Assembly: GCF_040869045.1 (NCBI RefSeq)
Contig: NC_090320.1
Location: 118,987,112 to 119,051,111, forward strand
Reading direction: 5' to 3'
From: Eurosta solidaginis
Lineage: Eukaryota; Arthropoda; Insecta; Diptera; Tephritidae
Length of the DNA: 64,000 bases
Part shown: positions 1 to 9,895 of the stretch, in pieces
Layout of the letters: each line of letters begins with the position of its first letter
Numbering within the stretch: position 1 is the stretch's first letter
The notes under the pieces: generated by a model
What the model was told of the DNA's origin: nothing
Seen by the model: the letters and a program-made list of their open reading frames with translations, nothing else
The model's database searches: none
Translations under genes and position numbers: made by a program

Positions 1-1
1 T

Positions 2-1933
2 TTAATTAATAGAAGCCCAAGTAATGCATTCAGAGAATGCAATAAAACACCATATGAAATGTGGCATAATAAAAAGCCAAGTCTCAAATATTTAAAAGTT
101 TTTGGTTCAACAGTATACGTTCATAAAAAAATAAGAAAAGGAAAGTTTGATGAAAAATCATGGAAAGGTATACTGGTAGGATATGAACCAAATGGTTATA
201 AGGTGTGGGATGCGGAAACTGGAAAATTTGAGATTGCTAGAGATGTCATTGTAGATGAAGCAAATATGATTAATTCTAGAGCTGTGTTTGACCATAAGAA
301 TGCTGAATTAAATAATGAAGAAAGCATGGTTGATATTGGAAATGAGAATACACTCTCAGATATGGATACTTCCTCAGGTATCTGTGAGAATAAAACTGTA
401 AATAAGAAAAATAATAAACAGTTAGATGAACAGCCTAGAAATATGGTAACAGAAGAATTAAATGCCGATCCAGTTTCGACTGGTGATACTATATGTGAAG
501 ATATAGGTGAACCAGGTAATAATAAACTGTTGACAAATATAAGAAAAAGTGATAGGTTAAAAGATAAACCACAAATTTCATATAAAGATCTTTTGGAAAA
601 TTGTATTATGAATGCTCAGTCTTCTATAGAGAATACCCCTCTTTCTTTTGATGAGATAAAATATAGGAGTGATAAGAAAAGTTGGGAAGAAGCAATTAGG
701 GATGAGCTAGACTCCCATTTGATTAACGAAACGTGGTCATTGGTTAAGATACCAGATAACAAAAATATAGTAGATTGCAGATGGGTATTTACAATTAAGC
801 AAAATGAAGTTGGCGAACCAATTAAGTATAAAGCAAGGCTTGTTGCGCGTGGATTTACGCAAGAATACTTGATTGATTATGATGAAACATTTGCGCCAGT
901 TGCTCGAATTTCAAGTTTTAGGCTTATGATGTCTTTTTCAAATCAATATGGATTGAAAGTACATCATATGGATGTAAAAACTGCATTTTTGAATGGTGTT
1001 TTAAAAGAAGAAATATACATGACAGTTCCCCAAGGAGTAGATTGTGAAAAAGATCAAGTATGTAAGTTGAATAAAGCTATTTATGGGCTAAAGCAAGCTG
1101 CTAGATGTTGGTTCGAGGTATTTGAACAAGCTTTAAAAGAAATTGGTTTCATAAATTCGCCTGTGGATCGATGTATATATATATTAGTAAAAGGGAATAT
1201 TAAAAAGAATATATATGTTTTATTGTATGTTGATGATTTAGTTATATCAACAGAAAATATTCATACAATGAACAATTTTAAATATTATTTGAAGAATAAA
1301 TTTCGGATGACTGATCTTTTAGAAATTAAATATTTTGTCGGAATAAAAATTGATAGAGATGATAATCAAATAAGATTGAGTCAATCAGCTTATATTAATA
1401 AGGTTTTAAATAAATTTGGAATGGTTGAATGTAATCCAGTAAATTCTCCACTTCCAAGCAAACTAAATCAGGAAGCATTGAATTCTGATAATAAGTATGA
1501 TGCATCGTGTCGTAGTTTGATAGGATGCTTAATGTATGTTATGATATGTACAAGACCGGACTTAAGTACATCTGTTAACTTGTTAAGTCGATATTGTCAG
1601 AAAAATAACCAAGAGTATATGGCTTTATTCGAGGCAGTTAGGGAAGCACTGTGGCTTAAATCATTATTAGAAAGTTTGAAAATAGAATTTACAAAATCAA
1701 TTAAATTGTTTGAAGATAACCAGGGTTGTATAAGTATTGCAAATAACCCCTCTAGTCACAAACGATCTAAACATATAGATATAAAATATCATTTTACTAG
1801 AGAACAAATTGAAAATAAACTAATAAAAGTTGTTTATATTTCCACAGAGAAACAGATTGCAGATATATTAACTAAACCACTGCCAGCTCCACGTTTCAAT
1901 GAACTAAGATGCCAAATGGGTTTAACTGAATAA
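2..1933 (+). CDS. Copia pol polyprotein, C-terminal part (integrase end, RT, partial RNase H)
   Basis: The frame is open from the left edge, so the ATG at 59 is internal and not a start. Visible in order are the integrase C-terminal block (NRSP, TPYEMW, VFGS), an acidic spacer (residues ~80-205 from the ATG), then RT with DETFAPVA, the MDVKTAFLNG block and the YVDD catalytic box near nucleotide 1226. RNase H has its C-terminal blocks (SKHIDIKYHF and ADILTKPL). It lacks about 90 residues normally found between the TRPDLS block and EYMALFEA. The join at about 1608 keeps the frame, so the deletion is not seen as a frameshift. The protein would be cytoplasmic, made with gag as virus-like particles that reverse transcribe the RNA. 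Identification as copia pol is secure; activity of this copy is unlikely. Confidence 0.9.
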   Translation, partial: LINRSPSNAFRECNKTPYEMWHNKKPSLKYLKVFGSTVYVHKKIRKGKFDEKSWKGILVGYEPNGYKVWDAETGKFEIARDVIVDEANMINSRAVFDHKNAELNNEESMVDIGNENTLSDMDTSSGICENKTVNKKNNKQLDEQPRNMVTEELNADPVSTGDTICEDIGEPGNNKLLTNIRKSDRLKDKPQISYKDLLENCIMNAQSSIENTPLSFDEIKYRSDKKSWEEAIRDELDSHLINETWSLVKIPDNKNIVDCRWVFTIKQNEVGEPIKYKARLVARGFTQEYLIDYDETFAPVARISSFRLMMSFSNQYGLKVHHMDVKTAFLNGVLKEEIYMTVPQGVDCEKDQVCKLNKAIYGLKQAARCWFEVFEQALKEIGFINSPVDRCIYILVKGNIKKNIYVLLYVDDLVISTENIHTMNNFKYYLKNKFRMTDLLEIKYFVGIKIDRDDNQIRLSQSAYINKVLNKFGMVECNPVNSPLPSKLNQEALNSDNKYDASCRSLIGCLMYVMICTRPDLSTSVNLLSRYCQKNNQEYMALFEAVREALWLKSLLESLKIEFTKSIKLFEDNQGCISIANNPSSHKRSKHIDIKYHFTREQIENKLIKVVYISTEKQIADILTKPLPAPRFNELRCQMGLTE

Positions 1934-2239
1934 TGGATATTACTGAAGAAAACTATGAGACTGAACTTGGCATATACAGTATTCAATTAATATTTTATAT
2001 AATATATGTAATTTTTTTTTATTTTGGTCTGATTAGGTTTTTCTGGGTTTTTCCTAATCCTTGCAACAAATGTTGGACTATTATTATTACTCCCAGATAA
2101 TATCAGGCTTGTCACATCTATATTTTAATTATAAGATTAAAAACAATGAATTTGGACTGATAGTATATGTAATTTAACTCATAGATATATATATTTATCT
2201 AAATTTTAATATATCTAAACTTTAATATGATTATTGCAA
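1934..2239 (+). other. 3' untranslated region of the copia element
   Basis: AT-rich, no coding potential, lying between the pol stop codon and the polypurine tract. It holds a T run near 2010 and scattered TATA-like stretches. Nothing else is recognised. Confidence 0.6.
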
Positions 2240-2251
2240 TTTGAGGAGGTG
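2240..2251 (+). other. Polypurine tract of copia element
   Basis: TTTGAGGAGGTG sits directly in front of the inferred LTR start TGTTGG. This is the position of the plus-strand primer in LTR retrotransposons. Short and assigned by position. Confidence 0.6.
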
Positions 2252-2577
2252 TGTTGGCAACTCATGTATTTGATATTGACTTTTGAAGATACATGGCAAG
2301 CATACATGTGAAGCTATGTTAGTTAACACAGATAATATTCAAGAATGTTCTACATTGCATGGCAAAAGCAAATTGCAATATTCATTATAGCAATGTTAAG
2401 TTTATATGCTATGTAAAACTTAACATTGAAAGATTGATTCAGTTTTGTAACGCCGGTGTGACAAGTTTTCTGAAAGAATTAAATAAGAAAAGATAAAAGA
2501 AATTTAAGTGGAATCAATAAATTTTGATAAATAGCTAATGTGTTGTGATTTTTATTGTCTCTGTACGATGGTGTACA
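2252..2577 (+). repeat. Copia 3' LTR (about 326 bp)
   Basis: Begins TGTTGG right after the purine tract and is taken to end at GTGTACA. Drosophila copia LTRs also start TGTTGG and end in ACA. An AATAAA polyadenylation signal lies near 2515. The end point is approximate because the 5' LTR is outside the window and the flanking target duplication cannot be checked. Confidence 0.6.
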
Positions 2578-2735
2578 AAGTGTTCCTTAAAGTTTGATTA
2601 TTAGAAAGGAAATCTTGGTTGCTGTTGTTGTCTTTGTTGCATAGGAGTTGCTGGCTGTGGTGGTCTGGTTGCTGTGGAGGATTGGTCTGTTTGGATTGCG
2701 GTGTCCTGGTTTGGTGTTATATAATATAAATTTAA
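2578..2735. other. Unassigned 158-bp remnant between copia LTR and LINE
   Basis: The sequence is asymmetric. Read on the minus strand it is rich in CAA, CAG and CCA, giving a Gln/Pro/Thr-rich frame joined to the truncated LINE ORF. It shares nothing with the second LINE copy (39627-43676) at this point, so it is not normal LINE 3' sequence. It may be part of an older gag-like or low-complexity exon that the LINE inserted next to. No function is assigned. Confidence 0.35.
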
Positions 2736-4251
2736 TAGCTGGCTCATCAATCAGATGTCTGTTGGGATGCCCAGGTTTCTGGGTATTCAACAGGAACTGT
2801 TTGGTTAGCATCTCATTTCTCTCCTTTATGGGGAGTATTCTCGCCTCATCATGTAGATGGTGTTCTGGGGACATAAGAAGACAGCCCGTGGTGGTTCTGA
2901 GCGCGGTATTTTGGCAGGCCTGTAGCTTCTTCCAATGGGTTGTTTTTAGGCTTGGCGACCATATAGGGGACGCGTAACACGCAAACTGCTGGCCAATTGC
3001 TTTGTATGTGGTAATGAGCGTTTCTTTGTCTTTTCCCCAAGTACTGCCAGCAAGGGATTTAAGGATTTTATTACGGCTCTGGATTTTCGGAACAATTGCG
3101 ACTGCGTGCTCACCAAAATGTAGATCCTGATCAAACGTCACACCCAAAATTTGGGGTGTAGGACATTTGGACGACATTTGGGACGTCCAAGTTGTAAATA
3201 GGGTCGCGGATGATTTAGTCGGTTGCAAAGCTCATCGATCTTTGGGCCCGGGCCTGTGGCCATTATTGTGCAGTCATCGGCATACGAAACGATAGTAACT
3301 CCTTCTGGTGGCGAAGGTAGTTTTGATATGTAAAAATTAAACAAAAGTGGGGATAGGACACCACCCTGAGGAACCCCTTGTTTAATTCTTCTTGGCTTTG
3401 ATATTTCATTTCTGAATTGCACCGGTACCTGCCGATCACCCAGATAATTTGCGGTCCACCTTTTAAGACATGGGGGAAAGGTAGAACCTTCCAAGTCTTG
3501 CAGTAACGTGCATGGTTGACCGTATCAAAAGCTTTTGATAGGTCTAGCGCTACGAGTACTGTTCAATGGTGGGGCTTCTGATTTAGACCACAATTTATCC
3601 GGGTGCATTTAGCGCTGTGGTGGTGCTATAGAGTTTTCTAAAGCCATGCTGATGACAGGCTAGCTGCAAATTTGCTTTGAAGTGGGGGAGCAAAATGGCT
3701 TCAATGGTCTTGGCTACTGGCGATAGGAGAGATATCGGGCGATATGACTCTCCTATGTCAGCTGGTTTTCCAGGCTTTAGTAGCGGGACCGCCTTGGCCA
3801 TTTTCCATTTTTCGGGTATAACAAAGGTGGAAAGAGACAGGTTGAAGATATGTGCTAAATACTGAAACCCTCTTTCCCTAGGCTTTTAAGCATCAGCATT
3901 GCTATGCCGTCTGGGCCCACTGCTTTGGATGGTTTAGCATGACCCATGGCATCCTCAACGTCTTTGGCGATGATGTTAATTGGTGACGCGCTGAACTTAT
4001 GTTTACGTGCGCGTCTGTTGGCCTCCGTCTATTTTTGTCGACCGTAGTATGTATTGTCGGCAGAAAGCGCTCGCGCATTTTTTCGCATCCGACAGCACTT
4101 GGTCGCCAAAGGCGATGGAAACTTTGTCATTGTGCCTAGACGGATTCGATAGGGACTTTACAGTGGACCAAAGTTTACCTACACCGGCATAGAGGTTACA
4201 ACCGCCTAGGTGCTCCTCCCATTTCGCCCGCTTGTGTTCATCTACAAGCAA
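2736..4251 (-). pseudogene. LINE copy 1: reverse transcriptase remnants
   Basis: Pieces at 4251-4003, 3801-3595, 3494-3138 and 3228-2736 together match the RT of LINE copy 2. Visible are YRPISLLSPVAK, HQHGFRK, the GVPQGGVLSPLLF turn and the YADD catalytic box (near 3275). The segment with the first catalytic Asp (LSKAFDTV) lies in a broken stretch near 3530. Frameshifts and loss of a ~70-bp segment after YADD disable it. Confidence 0.82.
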
Positions 4252-4325
4252 TCTGATGCATTGGTTTATGTCCCTTATTTGGGGGTCGCCGGGATCGAGC
4301 TGTCTTATAAGGTCACGTTCTATCG

Positions 4326-5471
4326 CTAAACTTGCGGCCTCTGCCGGGAAGTGGGCCGAATTTCGGGAATTCTACCGATGGTAATGAAACGAGCCGAGGC
4401 GGATTCAATGACCTTGCGGAAAGCACGCTCCCCTTTGCGGGCATCAGTTGGGATAGGGAGGGCAGCAAAGCGGGTGTCTGTATGGGATTTGTATTCGTCC
4501 CACTTTCCTTTTTTAAAGTTAATGAAAGTGCGTTTTTCTGCGACGATGAAGTCGGCGGGACGCTCGAACGAAATAAGTATAGGCAGGTGGTCGGATGCCA
4601 ATGTTACCATCGGCTGCCAGTTGACGCAATTTACGAGTTATGTGCTCACGATTGAAATATCCGGCGAACTGTGACAGCTTGCTACCATACGTGTGGGGGC
4701 GTCTCCGTTTATAGTGCAGAACGCCGTTTCTTCTATTTGATCTGCTAACATCTCACCTCTACTGTCCACCCGCAAGTATGAATGTCATAGATCGTGATGG
4801 GCATTGAAATCACCTAATAAAATGCGATTGTTTCCAGTGAGTGCGCCGCTGATATCAGGGCGATATCCACTGGGGCAACATGTGACAGGAGGGATGTAGA
4901 TGTTGATGATTTCAAGATTTGCATCGTCCGACCGGACAGATAATCCTTGACGTTTCAAGACACTGTGGCTGCGGTTGTAGTCGGGATCAAATATATGATA
5001 TTGCACAGTGTGGTGTATAATAAACGCGAGGCCGCCTCCATTTCCGTTCTCGCGATCTTTTCTGTGGACATTATAACCAGAACAGGTCTGCAATGCAGAT
5101 CTTGCTGTAAGTTTAGTCTCTTGAATCGCAGCAATGCGGATGTTGTGCCGCTTCATGAAGTCGACTATCTCCGTGATCTTCCATGTTAATCCATTACAGT
5201 TTAACTGCAGAATTATGAAGTGCATAGGGGGAGACGTCGTCACTCTGGGAGTAAGTGACGGGTGACTACGCCTGGGTTGTGGAAGGCCAAAACGCGATTG
5301 CTGTTGAGGCCCTGGGACTAGAGTCCTTGGGTAGGCATTGGGGTACCCGGTGTATTTAAGTATGCGGCCTGGCAGCATAGCGCAATGAATCCCGTCTTGG
5401 GGTTGCCGTCGCAGAACATCTAGGAAAGTGGCACCGTCCATGGCAGGAGCTGGATTGGGCGGATGTCGCAA
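4326..5471 (-). pseudogene. LINE copy 1: AP-like endonuclease domain
   Basis: Two ORF pieces (5471-4785 and 4610-4326) carry the exonuclease-endonuclease-phosphatase fold signatures: LNCNGL at the start, IQETKL with the catalytic Glu, GGGLAF, and GDFNAHHDL with the catalytic Asp-Asn pair. LASDHLPI, the terminal Asp-His block, is in the second piece. This enzyme would nick the target DNA to prime reverse transcription. A frame break between 4785 and 4610 makes it a pseudogene. Confidence 0.82.
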
Positions 5472-6082
5472 ACGTATATATTCTGTGCTGGCAAACAGTG
5501 CAAAGGGAGGTAGGGACTAAGAGTCTGTTTCCCTGACCTACACAATTGCTGCCGGAAAAGAGGGCGGAAGAAGACGGGGGCAGGGGCTGTTGCTCAGCAT
5601 TGCTTCCGACTCTACTACGGAGATTGTAGTTATGAGTGGTATCAGCTGTTTGAGTTGTTGGCGCCGTGGGGCGCGAGCAGCAGCGGGTACTTATTGTGGC
5701 TTGCTGAGCAGCGAGGCTGCTGAAAGGTAGTGGAGGGGCGCTTAGGCGTAGACTACGGGACGCCCTTGGGCGTGAGCAGCAAGGAGCCACAAAAGATTTA
5801 TAAAAGTTACGTGGACGTCGGGTTTTGGGATCAAGCCCAGAACAACCTTTCCGATGCAACCATCCCTTACACGAGACACACCTACAAGAGTATGACCGTC
5901 CTAAAAAGATTCTTTTCCGGCAGATGCAGCAAAACCATTTCTCAGGACCGGCGTCAGGATACGGACCCGGATTGGGTTCGATACCTTCTCGGAGCAAGAG
6001 AATATGGAGCAGTCCCGCTGCAAGGAGCTGCTGGGTGGATGACAATTTGCGGGAGTGACGCAACAAATTAAATGGGGTTACA
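5356..6082 (-). pseudogene. LINE copy 1: N-terminal 2A-like and Cys-rich (PHD-like) region
   Basis: Near the N terminus lies a 2A-like motif (GIEPNPGP, 5962-5988). A PHD-like zinc motif (C-x2-C ... C-x2-C-x4-H-x3-C) follows at once. After a Ser/Pro/Thr-rich linker comes a second Cys pair cluster (CTVC ... CHGRC). The first Met in this frame lies in flanking DNA, so the true start is lost or was outside this truncated copy. The frame leaves the endonuclease frame near 5400, a shift that copy 2 does not have at that point. In related APE-type LINEs such Cys-rich N-terminal domains are thought to bind nucleic acid or partners; the role here is inferred. Confidence 0.75.
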
Positions 6083-6171
6083 AATGGGGGAAACATTACT
6101 CAGTATGACCCATAGATTCAGAAACTGGATGTGCACCTGAAGTTGTTTTCCTCATACAATTTGACCCGCCC
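6083..6171. other. Short unassigned spacer
   Basis: About 90 bp between the LINE 5' side and the SINE target duplication. No motif recognised. Confidence 0.4.
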
Positions 6172-6182
6172 TAATGATTATA

Positions 6183-6542
6183 TGGCGGCCACCGTGGTGT
6201 GATGGTAGCGTGCACCGCCTACCACACCGTATGCCCTGGGTTCACACCCCGGGCAAAGCAACATCAAAATTTTAGAAATAAGGTTTTTTAATTAGAAGAA
6301 ATTTTTTCAAAGCGGGGTCGCCCCTCGGCAGTGTTTGGCAAGCGCTCCGGGTGTATTTCTGCTATGAAAAGCTCTCAGTGAAAACTCATCTGCCTTGCAG
6401 ATGCCGTTCGGAGTCGGCATAAAACATGTAGGTCCCGTCCGGCCAATTTGTAGGGAAAATCAAGAGGAGCATGACGCAAATTGGAAGAGAAGCTCGGCCT
6501 TAGATCTCTTCGGAGGTTTTCGCGCCTTACATTTTTTATTTT
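6183..6542 (+). mobile_element. tRNA-derived SINE, copy A (360 bp)
   Basis: The first ~75 bp looks like a tRNA gene: an A-box-like GTGTGATGGTAGCG (about 6198-6211) and a B-box GGTTCACACCC (6239-6249). These are the internal RNA polymerase III promoter boxes. A tRNA-unrelated body and a T-rich end follow. An 11-bp target duplication, TAATGATTATA, flanks it at 6172-6182 and 6543-6553. A second copy sits at 33050-33414. It has no protein and would depend on a LINE for mobilisation. Confidence 0.92.
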
Positions 6543-6586
6543 TAATGATTATACTTGACAATTAACAGAAAACACGTGCACTGTGG

Positions 6587-7000
6587 GCCCCAGCGTGTCA
6601 GGGGATTAGAATATAACCGCGGTAGGTATGTCTGTCGTAAGAGGCGATTAAAATACCAGATTCAAGGGGCTGTGTAGCGCAACCCTTCAGGTTGCCAGCG
6701 CTATATATAGCTTCTCCAAACCCAATTGTCAACCTCACCTATCCGCGGCGAATCCTGTTTCACTAACAGACGAGGCTCTGGCGAACACAAGCTCCTCATG
6801 GAACTTGGGGATGGGGAGGGAGGGAATGGCCTGAAGGTTCAATGTGGCCACATAAATCGTTCCCGAGATGGTCCGGATAGCACCTTAATGGTGCTATGGT
6901 ACCGGAGCGTACCGGATCTGTATCCGGCAAAGGACCATCAAATCGATAACACTCCTCAAAGCCTTCGGGGAGCAACCTTATCGCTACAACAACAACAACA
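6587..7000 (+). mobile_element. Short retroposon with (CAA)n tail, 414 bp
   Basis: A non-coding element bounded by a 13-bp target duplication, ACGTGCACTGTGG (6574-6586) and ACGTGCATTGTGG (7001-7013), one mismatch. It ends in GCTACAACAACAACAAC, the same kind of tail that ends LINE copy 2 at 43653-43676. Near 6655 is GATTCAAGGGG, a weak B-box resemblance. It may be a SINE or a LINE-derived non-autonomous retroposon. ORFs across it look incidental. Confidence 0.8.
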
Positions 7001-7013
7001 ACGTGCATTGTGG

Positions 7014-7445
7014 ATATGAAAAGTGTGATATCTTAGGCTTAAACGTCAAACTCATAAACAGCTGCGATCACCTGACTTTCTACCTAAGGCCCAATTTCAG
7101 TTGGAATATTTAAGTATGGATTGGCAATTATCTGCGAAAATTCACTTTCACCACACCATATGTAAATGCCAAACTTCGGCTATTTAAATATGGAAAATGC
7201 AACCTTGCCCTGTGACTAAAAACAGCTGATTATTCACAGCTTAATACAATGATAAATTGAAATTACGAAGAATTACAAAAATTGATTGAAATTATATCTC
7301 TAAAAAAAAAAACAACAAAAAACGTTATTAATAGTAAATTATTAAAGTTATTAAAATGAGAATGTAGTGATGAGTGTGATGTAGAGTTTGAGGCCACTAT
7401 TATGAGACAAATTCGATCTTCGACTGTGGTCGAAAGAGCTGAACG
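7014..7445. other. Spacer with a truncated MITE-like end
   Basis: Bases 7020-7075 resemble the left end of the MITE at 7446 (AAGTGTGATATCTT, then AACGTCAAA and GATCACCTGA at matching spacing). This suggests an older truncated relative. The rest is AT-rich with an A run near 7303. No gene seen. Confidence 0.45.
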
Positions 7446-7674
7446 CATTGTGAATCAAACTAAGTGTGATATCTTCTGCATAGACGTCAAAACTCCAAAG
7501 TAATTGGATCACCTGATTTGTAATTGACTATCGCTGTCTCATTCTGTATCTCTTTCCATCACCCGCTGAAGATAGCCGGCCCTATGCGCCGCCATATTGA
7601 GCACCCTGTCAAAAAACTTAAAAGCAGCCATATTGAACATTCTGTCAGGCAGTTGACAGATAAGATATCACACT
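7446..7674. mobile_element. MITE, copy 1 (right terminal repeat truncated)
   Basis: It shares almost its full length with the 245-bp MITE at 55770-56014. The left terminal repeat starts CATTGTGAATCAAACTAAGT. The right terminal repeat stops after AGATATCACACT, where it meets the inverted-repeat block starting near 7678. No coding capacity. See copy 2 for superfamily evidence. Confidence 0.85.
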
Positions 7675-7677
7675 CAC

Positions 7678-8900
7678 CCTGCAAAAATTGTTGGATTACG
7701 TGTTCCATTTTCTTCATGTTGGAGTACTCTAACAATACTCCTTTGCAATGCGTTTGCGGACCACCATCAGCCGATCATTGCTCGTTTTTTAACGACAGTG
7801 ATCACGACGCGATGACGATCGAACAGAGTTGCCAAAAGTAAAATATTGCATGCAAATAACTAATAATAAAATTTTACTTTGGAAACTCTGATAAAATGCA
7901 ACAGCGCACTGGTTTTATGTATACATCCCTTTAAAAAACGCGAGTACTCTATAAATAATGTAAGGAATACTCCTTTGGGAGTATAGGACTGCTCCAAATC
8001 TAATCTGTATTCATACAAAAAATGTGCTCCAATTAACATTGCGATGTCCTAGGAGAGGAGTAGGTGATCCCACTCTCGCTTTGTTTGTGAGTATTCCATA
8101 GAGTACATACGTGAGAGTACTTTCCAAGGTACTTTCACTGTAGTACTCCATGGAGCACCCACAGAGGATCATATGCCAAAGTACTAAAGAGGAATTGTGT
8201 CGGAAAGAATTATCGAAGTGAATTTAATTTAAAATGAAAGTAAATGAATAGGAGCAATACAACTTTTATATTTTATACTACGAATATACTTATGTTATTT
8301 AGCATTTACGTGAATAAAGCAACTAATATAATACGCATACGTGAATAAAGAAACTAATATAATATGTATACATAAAACCAGTGCGCTGTTGCACTTTATC
8401 AGAGTTGCCAAAGTAAAATTTTATTATCAGTTATTTGCATGCAATATTTTACTTTTGGCAACTCTGGTCGATCGTCATCGTGTCGTGTTCACTGGCGTTA
8501 AAAAACGAGCAATGATCGGCTGATGGTGGTCCGAAAACGCATTGCAAAGGAGTATTGTTAGAGTACTCCAACATGAAGAAAATGGAACACGTAATCCAAC
8601 AATTTTTGCAGGTATATTATGGTATGTATAGAGAAATATTAGTTTCTTTATTCACGCAAATGCTAAATAACATAGGAATATTCGTAGTATAAAATATACA
8701 AATTGTATTGCCCCTCTTCATTTACTTTCTTTTTAAATTAAATTCACTTCGATAATTCTTTCCGACACAATTCCTCTTTAGTACTTTGGCATATGATCCT
8801 CTGTGGGTGCTCCATGGAGTACTACAGTGAAAGAACTTTGGAAAATACTCTCACGTATCTACTCTATGGAATACTCACAAACAAAGCGATGATCGTCAAA
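7678..8900. mobile_element. Complex nested inverted-repeat (foldback-like) block
   Basis: Segment 7679-7922 reappears inverted at 8372-8616, and 8074-8371 reappears inverted at about 8620-8898. The order is therefore a, b, c, a', c' rather than a simple palindrome. Inside each 'a' arm is a ~68-bp hairpin whose ends read CAGAGTTGCCAAAAGTAAAA (7824-7891 and 8389-8466). The block is full of the palindromic motif GAGTACTC and variants. No transposase is present. hAT transposons carry short subterminal repeated motifs of this sort, so a hAT-derived foldback is possible. ORFs here are incidental. Confidence 0.72.
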
Positions 8901-8919
8901 TAAAATAAAAGCAAGATTA

Positions 8920-9360
8920 GGGGGAGTCGTTAAAGCATATAAGTTTATAAGGTGTAAAATTATATCCATTTACACACGTTGTTATATGAACGCACCTAGT
9001 AATATTCTTGATAAACTTAATTGTCGATCAGCGGTATCATTGCCAAAAAAATGTTTGTTTTGTTATACAAATTAAAAAATGCCAAGGTTAAGTGAAAAAT
9101 CAACACTAAAACATCTTTACTAAGAAATTCTTGTAAATGACTTGCTGATGTCGGAGATTTCTGATGAAAAGGATGGCAATTTTGTTTGCAAGGTTGCATT
9201 CCTTTGAGTTTACCGCGTTTACACCATGAAATGTGAGCGTAAATTTATACAAATTGTGTAAATGATTTTTCATACAAAATTTGACAGTTCGTTTACGCAC
9301 TGGATTAATTTATATGTTTACACACTTTATAAGGCATTTATAAGGTTAAATGAGTCCCCC
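8920..9360. mobile_element. MITE-like element with GGGGGAGTC termini, TA flanked (441 bp)
   Basis: The left end GGGGGAGTCGTTAAAGC and the inverted right end (GGGGGACTCATTTAACC on the other strand) form imperfect terminal repeats about 40 bp long, each including a TTATAA..GTGTAAA block. TA dinucleotides flank both ends (8918-8919 and 9361-9362), fitting Tc1/mariner-type insertion. PIF/Harbinger with a TTA-like target is the alternative. No coding capacity. Confidence 0.68.
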
Positions 9361-9648
9361 TATTATTTATTATGAAGAAAAAACCTCAAGTATGTTATGG
9401 TCCGCTTGAGAGATTCACCTTCTGAACGTTCTACGGACTGGTGGTAGGAGGCTAGTTAATAGGGAAAAGGTTAGGATTCATCCTCACATTTGTCTGCCTG
9501 GGGTGGTTGAAACAAAATTTCGTTAAATTCGCGCAGGTGGAATCGCCAAAGGATCCAATGGTGTGGGAAAATTCCCAATAATGGCAACCAACGTGGCGTA
9601 ACCAGACAAGGTGACAGCGGACTTGTAGCTTTTTATGGGATTTGACCC
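9361..9648. other. Unassigned spacer before the Gypsy array
   Basis: About 290 bp of mixed composition. I recognise no gene, repeat or regulatory motif in it. Confidence 0.4.
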
Positions 9649-9885
9649 TGTATGATCATAAATGCAACCATGTCAACTAATGTAACAGAATAAGTAAAAA
9701 TTACAACCATGGGAACTAATTAATAGAATAAGCAAAAATACATCACTGAAAAGGAAGAAAATGGAAGAAAAAGAAGATGGTGGACTTCCGGCTCATTATT
9801 AGATTGAAGACCGAAAAATAAAGTACTAATATAATTAATCCTAACATTTCTGCTGTTTTATTAACCATCGAAGGTAGAAATTACA
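9649..9885 (+). repeat. LTR A (Gypsy 5' LTR, 237 bp)
   Basis: Starts TGTATGATCATAAATG and ends GAAATTACA, giving TGTA...TACA ends. It contains AATAAA near 9819 for polyadenylation. Matches LTRs B, C, D and E throughout. In A the first bases are TGTAT; in B to E they are CGTAA, a shared change that groups B to E. Confidence 0.85.
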
Positions 9886-9895
9886 TCTCAGGTGT

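Larger units (their letters stand above)
1..2577 (+). mobile_element. Copia-type LTR retrotransposon, 3' half
   Basis: The window opens inside the integrase part of a Ty1/copia polyprotein. It then runs through reverse transcriptase and RNase H, a short 3' untranslated stretch, a purine-rich tract and an LTR starting TGTTGG. The domain order integrase then RT is the copia order and rules out Ty3/Gypsy. The 5' LTR, gag, protease and most of integrase lie left of the window. The element has lost part of RNase H, so this copy is probably not autonomous. The right limit is inferred from the typical ACA end of copia LTRs, because no second LTR is available to compare. Confidence 0.88.
2736..6082 (-). 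mobile_element. LINE copy 1 (APE-type non-LTR retrotransposon), truncated and decayed
   Basis: Minus-strand relative of the LINE at 39627-43676, matching it from the Cys-rich N-terminal region through endonuclease and reverse transcriptase. It stops at about 2736, just after the block before the C-terminal zinc motif, so the 3' end and tail are missing. At the 5' side homology ends near 6082, about 80 bp short of copy 2. The reading frame is broken into at least six pieces. The single-ORF layout is deduced by comparing both copies. I place it in the broad Jockey/I/CR1 assemblage and cannot name the clade from sequence alone. Confidence 0.85.

Noticed and set aside
6187..6260. Functional tRNA gene
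   Set aside because: The A- and B-box-like sequence is followed by a SINE body with target duplications, and the cloverleaf arms do not pair well; it is the head of a SINE.
7524..7841. 105-codon ORF
   Set aside because: Crosses the boundary between a MITE and an inverted-repeat block, so it cannot be a gene.
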